A DNA stretch of 27,350 nt, taken from positions 78,592 to 105,941 of the forward strand of contig PS015176.1 of assembly GCA_048213135.1 (NCBI GenBank), given 5' to 3'. This stretch comes from Reclinomonas americana ATCC 50394. Its lineage: Eukaryota > Jakobida > Jakobea > Jakobida. Below are positions 13,701 through 22,990 of this stretch, one piece after another; within the stretch, counting starts at the first letter, position 1; every line of letters starts with the position of its first letter. Under the pieces are notes generated by a model. The model ran no database searches. It had not been told where the DNA came from and saw only the letters and a list, made by a program, of their open reading frames with translations. A program made the position numbers and the translations under genes.

Positions 13701-16042
13701 CGTTGAACCATGTCGCTGATGCTGTCGTCCACAGTCGGGAAGTCGGCGGCGATCCGGGCCAGATACAGCAGTGGAGCCACTGGGGATCGACCGAAAATGA
13801 TATTGGCACCCTGTGCGCAATCGTCGAGCACCGCAGCGCAGTCAGTGGCGCGAAAGAAACAAATCACGTGCTTCCTCTCTCTCTCTCGTGTACCATTTGC
13901 TGAAGGTTAACCAGTTCCTGGACAATGTTCTCAAACGCCTCGGCATCTGGACCTGCACTCAGGCTGCGCTTTCTGCACGCCACCCACAGATCCGCAAACG
14001 CCTCGCGCAGGATGGCTGCAGAGTCGCGAGTCAACTATTAGCCGCGCAGCTTGCAGAAGCAACACGGGTGATGCGAGCACGCACTTTGCCGGGCCGCGGG
14101 CCAGCACGCATCCTCTTCGGCCGCGCACCACAATACCGTCGTCTCGTCCGCGCGATGCGGGCGCGCAACCTCGAGCACGCACAGTTCAGTCAAACGGACA
14201 ACGGTGTCGAAGCTCCGGACGGCCGCCTGGTGCAACGCTGAACTCGGAAGTGCACCTGTGCCGGCCGGTGAGACACGAGTTTGCTAGATGACGCCACAAA
14301 GGAGAGCAAACACTTCACCTGCAGCGGTGGCTGCACGGAACAATCGGCGACGCAGCACATTGTGGAAACTGTCGAAGAAGCCGGCGAGCTCGACAAACGT
14401 GCGCGGGTTGATATCGTAGAAAAATCGTGCATGGGAAGCGGAGAGCGGGCGAGCGTCCAGCTCACTAGCCACCTTGATCTCGTCGAGTGAAGATGCCACA
14501 GAGTCCCAGGCTTGGCGCGCGTACCCTGCCCGTGGCACACGAGTGAGGGCATGTGCGCACAAAGACGACATGTGCTTATTTCGACGCACAAATGAGAAGA
14601 ACGAGAAGAGTGAGGGCGCCGTGAGACGCAGGATCCGCGTCCTCGGAAGCGGATTCCCACTCCGCCAGCAACTGCAGCCACCAATCGCACATTAGATCGC
14701 GCGCACATATGAACAAAAGAGAACGCACACTGTCCACAGCACCTCAGCCTGCGATTCTCGTGCCTCGTCACTGGCCAACTGTAGTGCACAATCAACCACA
14801 CGCTGCTCCAGCGAATGACCGCCGGCGACATGCTCGAGTGTGCGCCGGAGCAGCAACACCAAGCTGCGCACCGAGCCGCACACACCCATCGTCATGACCA
14901 CCAGCGATTCGTCCAGGTCCGCGTCGGGTGGCACCCATCCGTGCCGCTGGCCGCGCGAAGCATTCTCGCTGACCTCAACCAGCATGTCTTCCACGCGAGC
15001 ACGCAACGCCACGTCCACTGCGGCCGATTCCGCACCCTGACCGCGCAGCTCCGGCGCAGCCGCCAGCCCCGCCAGCGATTTCGACGCCACGAACCGCTCC
15101 AGCGCTCCGTTGGCGTCCGTCGCCGCGGGTGCCAGCTGCGCAGCATCAACAGCACGTCTCCACAAATCGGCCAGCGAAAGCGCCTGTGCGCCTCGCTCCA
15201 CACGCAGAAGCAGCGAGCCTTGAACACCGCCGACCAGATCCATGTCGGGCTCAGATGGGTAGTCCTCGGGATTGAAATGCGCGCCCTCTTTGCAGGCGAC
15301 AGTCATCAGCCCGGCGGCCACTTGTCGTCGCAAGTCGGCCGCACAGTACTCCACATGCCACAAATCATCGACACCGCCGACCAGCGGACGCTTCAGCACG
15401 CGCAGGTTGTTCAAAGCCTGCAGCAAATCGCCTCCAGCTGCCTCCACGCGTCGCTGGCGACGACGCAAGTCCTCCTGCAGTGCCAGCGGCACCGTGTACG
15501 TGGCGCACAACTCCATCACCTCAGCGGCCTCACTGACACACAGACACACAGATGAGGAGGGAGCAGGCTACACACAGAGAGCATGGCGCAGAGATATCGC
15601 ACCGCATGGCCTCCACGGCGGTATCATCGAATGACTTGAGACCGAGCGAGGCCAGCAACACAAAGTACGACGGATTGCTGCTTGCGCACATCACATGAGC
15701 ATGGAAACAAAATTGAACTCTCTCTCACTCACACACACTCACCCGCGCATTGCGATGCTTACACCTGCACGCGCGCGCGCACGCACACAGTGTGAGAGCG
15801 AGTCAAGGCCACACGCACACACACACACACACACAAGCGGCGCAACTGACGAGAGGATCCTCCTCACAGGTCCACCAGTTGTCACTGGCGCAGCGACGGG
15901 TCATGTCGAGGACGTGGACACCGACAGTGCGTGGAGTCTCCAGCACCATCGTGTTGTCGCCTTCTGCTGACATGATTCGCGCGCGCGCACCCAACGCCAA
16001 CGAGTAAGTGGTATTTTCCGACGCGCGAAGTGGGACGGACAC
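1743..16042 (-). CDS. Giant HECT-type E3 ubiquitin ligase with ankyrin-like segment
   Basis: HECT ligases take ubiquitin from an E2 onto a catalytic cysteine and pass it to substrates. The C-terminal HECT domain is clear: VDFVGEGGVDGGGLTRELF (exon 3423-3190), exons 3049-2907 and 2854-2450 (VDYCTPEGLEVALCG), exon 2373-2199 (NWFWEMMREWSPEE, LLRFVSGQSR), then exon 2131-2048 with LPASHTCFFTLDLAKY. The active-site Cys codon is 2085-2087. Small last exons 1976-1932, 1857-1841 and 1778-1743 end in AEDD and TGA. Ankyrin-like text lies in exons 5576-5356 and 5284-5116 (ELGADPTQ, GQSPVHRLVEVL, LAAFLAAGAH). An Asp/Glu/Gly tract is near 8.3 kb. The rest is mostly unassigned helical sequence. The N-terminus MSVPLRASENTTYSL comes from exon 16042-15868, joined in phase through a 22-nt exon (15764-15743) to exon 15677-15603. 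I estimate at least 40 exons and roughly 3,500-3,900 residues. The exact middle exon map is approximate, and one gap (12664-12837) falls in an intron. Confidence 0.88.
8230..8350 (-). other. Acidic low-complexity tract within the HECT protein
   Basis: On the minus strand the coding frame gives a run of Asp, Glu and Gly (for example GGGDEDGGGDDDDGEGGEVE), followed by PPPRYERVCIHGHQH. Acidic linkers are common in large HECT ligases and often bind basic partners such as histones; that role is inference. The splice join just upstream (about 8.5 kb) could not be phased with certainty. Confidence 0.6.
12664..12837. other. Assembly gap (174 N) flanked by CA repeats
   Basis: The bases on both sides are CA-type repeats (gggcacacac before, acacacttcacag after). 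The gap is therefore probably an unresolved CA/TG microsatellite within a HECT-gene intron. Coding exons of that gene lie on both sides on the minus strand (about 12.5-12.65 kb and 12.88-13.03 kb). Confidence 0.75.
15816..15836. repeat. CA/TG microsatellite in HECT intron 1
   Basis: An almost pure (CA)n run of about 20 nt lies in the first intron of the HECT gene, between exon 1 (ending 15868) and the 22-nt exon 2. Similar CA/TG tracts occur in other introns, for example near 3161-3182 and 1383-1400, and are typical of this window. Confidence 0.8.
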
Positions 16043-16090
16043 GGATAGATATGCATCTCAACGAAGGTGCACGAGGGTTAACGTTTGTTT

Positions 16091-16212
16091 CTGCTATGCA
16101 AGTGGTAAGGCATGAGGATGAGAGAGTACAATAAACATATCTTTCATTCTTTACAAGGCATCGATGCATGCGGTCAACACTTGCACACGAGGGAGAGTGC
16201 GCGAAGGCAGAA
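16091..16212 (-). repeat. Inverted repeat, right copy
   Basis: The reverse complement of 16091-16191 equals positions 66-166 with one mismatch. The match continues past the CT tract to about 16212, where it reaches the assembly gap at 16219. The inner edge (16091) is 49 bp upstream of the HECT start codon at 16042, so this copy covers the likely HECT promoter or 5' leader. Together the copies bound about 15.9 kb in inward-facing orientation. Confidence 0.93.
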
Positions 16213-16218
16213 GGGAAA

Positions 16219-16873
16219 NNNNNNNNNNNNNNNNNNNNNNNNNNNNNNNNNNNNNNNNNNNNNNNNNNNNNNNNNNNNNNNNNNNNNNNNNNNNNNNNNN
16301 NNNNNNNNNNNNNNNNNNNNNNNNNNNNNNNNNNNNNNNNNNNNNNNNNNNNNNNNNNNNNNNNNNNNNNNNNNNNNNNNNNNNNNNNNNNNNNNNNNNN
16401 NNNNNNNNNNNNNNNNNNNNNNNNNNNNNNNNNNNNNNNNNNNNNNNNNNNNNNNNNNNNNNNNNNNNNNNNNNNNNNNNNNNNNNNNNNNNNNNNNNNN
16501 NNNNNNNNNNNNNNNNNNNNNNNNNNNNNNNNNNNNNNNNNNNNNNNNNNNNNNNNNNNNNNNNNNNNNNNNNNNNNNNNNNNNNNNNNNNNNNNNNNNN
16601 NNNNNNNNNNNNNNNNNNNNNNNNNNNNNNNNNNNNNNNNNNNNNNNNNNNNNNNNNNNNNNNNNNNNNNNNNNNNNNNNNNNNNNNNNNNNNNNNNNNN
16701 NNNNNNNNNNNNNNNNNNNNNNNNNNNNNNNNNNNNNNNNNNNNNNNNNNNNNNNNNNNNNNNNNNNNNNNNNNNNNNNNNNNNNNNNNNNNNNNNNNNN
16801 NNNNNNNNNNNNNNNNNNNNNNNNNNNNNNNNNNNNNNNNNNNNNNNNNNNNNNNNNNNNNNNNNNNNNNNNN
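16219..16873. other. Assembly gap (655 N)
   Basis: Run of N between the contig ending in the right inverted-repeat copy and a small 180-bp contig. Its true length is unknown. It should include the 3' flank of the protease gene and the upstream region of the HECT gene. Confidence 0.95.
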
Positions 16874-16932
16874 CGATGATGGATGGTGTGTGTTGCTGAA
16901 GGCTGACTCTTGTTCTCCTCCCTCATTCGCAG

Positions 16933-17002
16933 TGGATACATTCGCCTGGCCATGGGCAACACGTGCGGCGTGCTGAACGACGTGACGTCGCCGGTGGTGT
17001 AA
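16933..17002 (+). CDS. Last exon of papain-type protease, on the plus strand (contig probably inverted)
   Basis: After a pyrimidine-rich tract and a cag acceptor, 16933-17002 reads T + 23 codons: GYIRLAMGNTCGVLNDVTSP, two valines, then TAA. G-Y-I-R-(L/M)...N-x-CG(V/I) is the standard C-terminal end of papain-family enzymes. The minus-strand protease exon at 17251 stops with GG left over after NSWGNWGE-G. Joining GG to this T restores ...WGEGGYIRLA in perfect phase. The exon lies in a 180-bp contig between two N runs, on the right side of the gene but on the wrong strand. The simplest reading is an inverted contig. A separate plus-strand protease gene hidden in the 655-N gap is less likely. 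Confidence 0.88.
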
Positions 17003-17053
17003 GAAGCTTGTCGGTTCGATTGTGGGCGACGCCACGAGAGAGGGAGACGAGGG

Positions 17054-17236
17054 NNNNNNNNNNNNNNNNNNNNNNNNNNNNNNNNNNNNNNNNNNNNNNN
17101 NNNNNNNNNNNNNNNNNNNNNNNNNNNNNNNNNNNNNNNNNNNNNNNNNNNNNNNNNNNNNNNNNNNNNNNNNNNNNNNNNNNNNNNNNNNNNNNNNNNN
17201 NNNNNNNNNNNNNNNNNNNNNNNNNNNNNNNNNNNN
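17054..17236. other. Assembly gap (183 N)
   Basis: Separates the small contig with the protease C-terminal exon from the contig with the His/Asn active-site exon. If the small contig is flipped, the gap lies inside the last protease intron, whose donor gtgagtgatgagag runs into it. Confidence 0.95.
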
Positions 17237-17250
17237 CTCTCATCACTCAC

Positions 17251-18564
<1,314 letters not shown>

Positions 18565-18869
18565 GTTTTTCTTTGGAAGAAAGGCAGAGGTTGTGATCGC
18601 TCACAAGAAGGGAGAAAATGTGGATGAATTGAGTGACAATGCGATCGAAGGCGAGCACGAAACGGGAGCGAGAAGTGGCGGCAAAGCGGTGTTCTCGCAG
18701 CCTTGTTTCTAGACACGGCTGTAATGCGGCGGCCTACAGAAGGCGAAACGCGCGCGTTTCCTTCGGTAAGTATGAGCACAGCAGCAGCAGTAGACAGAAG
18801 CAGACTCAAGTGTCGGTGTTCACTTGCATATGTGCATGCGGCTAGTCGACGCGCAGCTCTACACACACG
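18565..18869. other. 305-bp spacer between protease start and tectonin stop
   Basis: On the minus strand this holds the tectonin 3' flank and then the protease promoter and leader. I see no strong AATAAA, TATA box, RNA gene or open frame of note; the protease-proximal half is purine-rich on the plus strand. Confidence 0.6.
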
Positions 18870-20434
18870 TCACTTGCGCTTCTTGTACGTCTGCTTTGGG
18901 AAGAGATACTTTCCGGCGTCGTCCTCCACCAGCTGCCCGTTGGGCACACACGGCCCGTTCGGGGGGTAGATCGGGCGCCAGATCTCCTTGCCGTCATTGG
19001 TGTGCCACGGGCCACCCTCCGGACCCACGGACACACGGATGCCTCGTGCCACCGGCAGGCAGATCCAATTGCCAACGGTGGGGGCGTAGGTGTAGAAAGC
19101 CTTGTCGGAACCAACAACCCACAGCGCACCAGTCGCGCCGACGCCAATGTCCAGCGCGGCACCCGGCAGCTGCTGCCACTCGCCGAATTTGATCATGCGC
19201 CAGATGCTGTTGTCGCCGAGTACGGCAAACACATTGTCGTCGGCGTCGGCGGCGATGCGCTTGACGTTGGCGGCCTGGGGATCGACTTCCTTCTTGAAGG
19301 TCTTGCGGTCGACGCGCACCACTTTGCCGCCATTCATGTGCGGGTACCAGATGTACCGGGAGCCGACGGCAATATCGATGGCCCAGTCGATGCCCTTCAC
19401 CTCGGTCCACTTGTTGCTCTTCTTGTTGTACGTGATGATGTGCTTGCTGTCATCGAGCGTGGCATATGGCGTTCCGTCGGGGGCGACGGCAATGTTCTGC
19501 GCACGACCCTTGACGTCGTAGCCGATCCATGACCCGGTCTTGTGGACAAACTGGTAGCTGTGCAGCGATCGAGTGTCAGCATCACTCATCGTCGCATCGA
19601 CAGCGACTTGATAGCACTCAACATGTTGTAGTCGACACCGACGACAAATACTTCTGGCTCCTTGGTGTTGCGTTTCTGCTGCACGGCAATGTCGACTGCA
19701 CCGCCTGGAAGCTGCTGCCAACTGCAGGAACAACGGTACTGTATCAGGAGATGCTCCATGAACAAGCCTTGGAGACGCCTCACAAATGACGCACCGGTAG
19801 TCGAGGGGAAGCGGGTCGTCGTCCTTACACTCGTTGCCGTAACCGGCTTCAGCAAACAAACTGCAAAACAAGGGAAATGAGTTGACTCTCTGCGTGCACG
19901 ACAGCGGTGGGACCGCATCCACTCGACGTCTCACCCAGCGTTCTCCTCCTCCACCTCGAGCTCGGTGCGCATCGCCGCCAAGTCAAGCAGAGAGTGTTCG
20001 AAAGTGGTGCCTTTCATGCCTGTCAGCTGCCCGTTTCCCATCGACACAAGAGAGGCTGCAGGAGCACGAGTTAGTGATCGAGAGGAGCGCGAGTGGGATC
20101 CAGACAGAGAGAGACTGATGCGCGAGTGACAAAAGAAGTGATCTTGACGGCAGTGGCACCAAAAGAGGCGCGAGTGACAAAAGAAGTGATCTTGACGGCA
20201 GTGGCACCAAAAGAGACGAGAGAAACGTGAGCGTGCAGATAGTGTGAGAGGAGAGCAATGGACGAGAGGCAGTGCGTGGAAGAGCGACAAAGAGGGAGAG
20301 AGAGATTGGTGAGAGACAACGAGAGTTCACTCGCCAAACTCAGAGTCAGTTTCCATCATAGTGGCGTTCGCCCAGTCGCCGAATGCCACCAAGGCTATGG
20401 CGCAGAGGGCGACCACAAGCAAGAGGCGAGTCAT
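18870..20434 (-). CDS. Secreted tectonin-type beta-propeller protein
   Basis: Five exons: 20434-20335, 20055-19935, 19860-19795, 19721-19608 and 19557-18870. They total 1089 nt, or 362 residues, and all phases agree. The N-terminus MTRLLLVVALCAIALVAFG is a signal peptide ending near GDWANA. After a linker with an acidic helix (LEVEEENAG), blades carry the tectonin signature W-x-x-LPG-x-A-x-DI-x-V: WQQLPGGAVDIAV, WTEVKGIDWAIDIAV, WQQLPGAALDIGVGATG with WVVGSD, and WICLPVARGIRVSVG. That makes about five to six blades. Tectonins are lectin-like proteins that bind glycans or lipopolysaccharide in slime moulds and animals; binding here is inferred from family. Intron 1 needs a GC donor (gcgagt). 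The C-terminus is basic (YKKRK). The neighbouring secreted protease suggests a shared extracellular or phagosomal role. Confidence 0.9.
20121..20215. repeat. 48-bp tandem repeat, two copies, in tectonin intron 1
   Basis: Units 20121-20168 and 20169-20215 are identical over 47 bases (cgcgagtgacaaaagaagtg... to aaaagag). They lie in the 279-nt first intron of the tectonin gene (20334-20056), the longest intron of that gene. The identity indicates a recent duplication or an assembly duplication. Confidence 0.92.
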
Positions 20435-20678
20435 GAGATGACGAATGCTCGAGAACCACGCAACGTGTTCTCACGCAAAAGATGAAAAAGCGTGAGCAAT
20501 AAGGGCGGGAAGTAACGGTCGTATATTTCCTCACTGCGATTTCGCTGGCGTTCGAGCACAGCAGGATGGACTGTAAAGCCGTGAGACCTGTCATGAAACT
20601 GCGACGAGTGCGGCCACGTGAGACGTTACGAGAGGCAGCATTCGCTCGGCGCGTGGTGTACAAGTTCGTAGTTCGGAT
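20435..20678. other. 244-bp spacer between tectonin start and CHORD-like stop
   Basis: Holds the tectonin promoter/leader and the 3' flank of the coiled-coil gene, both on the minus strand. No RNA gene, clear polyadenylation hexamer or open frame with family features is visible. Confidence 0.6.
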
Positions 20679-22922
20679 TCATTCGCTGTCGTGTGCGTGG
20701 GAGTGGTTGGCACTGGACTCCTCCGGTGGCCCCATGTCCGACCACCGTTCGTGGTGTGGGTTGAGATGGCAGCCGGGCGCACTGAATTCGGTGGCCTTGC
20801 AGCATGTCCACTGTGCATTGGGGTGAGCGTACTGACAAGCGCGCAAGAATGTTGGTCGGAATACGCAGCGTGCTGTGCAGATGGGAGAAATAAGAACAAC
20901 TCCGAGGAAATGGATGCAACGCAAGGATATGTGAACGCAACTTGCTGCATTCAACATCGTGGCATGGAACAGAAGATGAACAAGCGAGTGAGAAACAGGA
21001 ATTCGACTCGTTTGTCGGAAAACATGAATTAATCGCGGCGCAACAATCTGCAAACGAGAGCGCGTTTAGTCATTAGCTGTGGTGGGGTTGTTCGATGTGA
21101 TGCGAGTCACGCAACGGTGAGCTGCAATCGGAATCGACGTGAACAGCAACGGGAAGAAAGTCAGTATCAACTGGAGGGCACTGGCATGACCACGCAGTGA
21201 ATGGTACTCACGTGCTGTGAATGCGACAGCGTGAGTGACATGCACGGAGGGTACGAAAGACACAGGCACTCGTACCTTCTGTGGAGGTGTGCGGGTACCA
21301 AGAGGGGGCGGAGGGAACAGTTGTTGAGAAGCAGCTTTGTAAAATGCTGATATAAAGAAACTCACGCAACGAGCTGCGATCGGCACAGGTGAGTGAGACA
21401 GAGTGAGGCAGAGTTGACAGCGAAGACAAACAAACGCAACAGGCTGGGCATCGGCAAGAGAAGGCGATCACAAACAGCCAAGCAGAGAGGGTGTCAGATG
21501 GAGTGCAGACTCGAGCAGGGTTGCGCCCACCACAAACCAACTGCGCCACCAACAAACAAGAAAGGTGAGTGGACATTAGCGTTGCAAAATAAAACAGAGA
21601 AACACCACGCACATGCTGTTGGCGATCCAGTCGGAGCAGCAGCAATGGGAAGTCAGTGCGAGAGCGAGAGAGTGTGACGAGCACACGCGACATACCGTCT
21701 GCGATTTGCTCGACACGGTGAGCATGACAGCCACAAAACACGAAGCAGAACATGAGGAATGCACTCACCGGCTACCGGCAGCGAAGCGCATGCACAAACG
21801 AGAGGCAGTTGACTCTTCAGTCTGCAATCAACAACACCAACATACAACAGACACTCACATACTGAAGCAAACAAGCAGGCAAATGTGAGTGAGAGGCAGA
21901 CAACAGAAAATGCTGCACGGCACACACAAACGACGCAACAGCTCCAGGGTGGAAACGGCACTCCTCGGAAAAGTCGCAGGCCATCAGCCGACAGTTTCGA
22001 CACTGGTACAACTGCGTGGCCATTGTCGGTCACCACTCCACCGTCACACAGCATCCGGGATGGGTCTAAACATACCTTGCTCTTCTCTGCTACTTCCTCG
22101 GAGCGCAGCCGGACCGCAGTCATCTGCACCTCACGTTCCATCACAACAACAAAACACCACTCTTCAACAAACAACTGAACGCACTTCATCGCGGATTTGT
22201 CGCCGCTCCGCCGCCTCCTCCACCTGCATCTTACTGATCTGCGCGCGCCCCTCACATCAGCAAGTCACACGCGGTCACCCGTGTCGCTCCTCGATCACCA
22301 CCCACCATGGCCTGGATCCGATCTCGCTCCTCGTACATTTGCCTCTCGCGCAACATCAGCCGCGCCTGTACAGTCTCCACCGACTCCTTCGCCGTCTCCA
22401 AGCCCCCAACAAACCTGCTCTCCACCTCCTGCTCACACGTCACTTGCCGGCTGCCAGTCTTGCGACAAGCGAACGACACACACCTGAAGTCGCGACTCCA
22501 CAGTCTCGCGTCGCCCTCGCTCCTCCTGCGCGCACGTCTGCGTGTCAGTCACAGTGACCACTGACGCACACGTCATCACTGTCTCTCATCGCACGCAACA
22601 GCAAGCTCGCGTGAGAGTCGAGTGCGATCGTCATCGAGCAGCTGTTGCACGTTTGAGCGTCACACCCACACTCTCTCTCACATACGCGCGCATTACCTCC
22701 ACAGCCTTTGCCAAGAGCTTCATACGATGCGCGTCCTCCTGTCGCGCCTTCTGCAGCGCCTCGTGTGCCTATTCGTCGCACACAGTGTCAACAACTTCCA
22801 CTCAGTCACTGATGACAATGATCACTCACCTGTTTCAACTCGCTCAGCTCCGCAAAGCACTGCTCCACGTGGCGCACCAGTGCCTGAATGTGCTCAGGAG
22901 TCGGCACGTGACTCGCCTCCAT
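20679..22922 (-). CDS. Coiled-coil protein with C-terminal CHORD-like zinc module
   Basis: Eight exons in phase 0 throughout: 22922-22830, 22768-22697, 22525-22484, 22428-22306, 22238-22185, 22129-22076, 22011-21940 and 20831-20679. They total 663 nt, or 220 residues. It starts MEASHVPTPEHIQALVRHVE. Residues about 10-145 are highly charged helix rich in Glu, Arg, Gln and Lys (ALQKARQEDAHRMKLL, RLMLRERQMYEERDRIQAM, SKMQVEEAAERRQIRDE), a probable coiled coil. Then LYQCRNCRLMACDFSEECRF-HPGA joins YAHPNAQWTCC, then APGCHLNPHH. This follows the CHORD pattern of zinc ligands (C..C, CxxHPG, H, WxCC, GC....H). CHORD domains occur in RAR1 and CHP-1/Morgana, partners of HSP90 and SGT1. Here only one module is seen and the coiled coil replaces the usual partner domains. 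The tail is Ser/His-rich. It diverges from the Maf gene. Confidence 0.8.
20832..21939 (-). other. 1.1 kb intron splitting the CHORD-like module
   Basis: This 1108-nt stretch lies between exon 7 (ending CRFHPGA) and the last exon (starting YAHPNAQWTCC). Direct joining gives near-normal CHORD spacing and keeps phase 0, so no coding exon is needed between them. The minus strand is pyrimidine-rich and has several acceptor-donor pairs enclosing only a few bases (for example cag-CAC-gtgagt near 21210), which could be micro-exons or chance. No open frame with recognisable domains, tRNA or clear snoRNA was found on either strand. Confidence 0.55.
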
Positions 22923-22990
22923 CTTCTCACACGTCGCCGTCCGATCTGTCACTCACTGTCCTGATCTTCTCTCGTCTCTTGCGCGAAAGA
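22923..22990. promoter_or_regulatory. 68-bp bidirectional promoter region
   Basis: Only 68 bp separate the ATG of the CHORD-like gene (minus, 22922) from the ATG of the Maf gene (plus, 22991). Any promoter elements and both leaders must be here or inside the genes. The stretch is pyrimidine-rich on the plus strand (tctcactgtcctgatcttctctcg). No TATA box is visible. Confidence 0.6.

Noticed and set aside
14815-15555. 246-codon plus-strand open frame
   Set aside because: It is the shadow of the long HECT-gene exon on the minus strand, which has better amino-acid composition and splices in phase at both ends.
1-16218. Large DNA transposon with terminal inverted repeats
   Set aside because: No transposase, integrase or polymerase is encoded between the repeats. 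Both enclosed genes look like ordinary cellular genes, and target-site duplications cannot be seen because the outer ends run into the window edge and a gap.
17005-17035. tRNA T-loop-like sequence ggttcgattg
   Set aside because: No acceptor or anticodon arms can be folded around it, and it lies in the 3' flank of the protease exon.
16219-17053. A second, convergent plus-strand protease gene
   Set aside because: Possible in principle, but the 70-nt exon completes the minus-strand protease in exact phase, so an inverted contig needs fewer assumptions.
20105-20215. CRISPR-like repeat
   Set aside because: There are only two directly adjacent 48-bp units with no spacer, in an intron of a eukaryotic gene; this is a simple tandem duplication.
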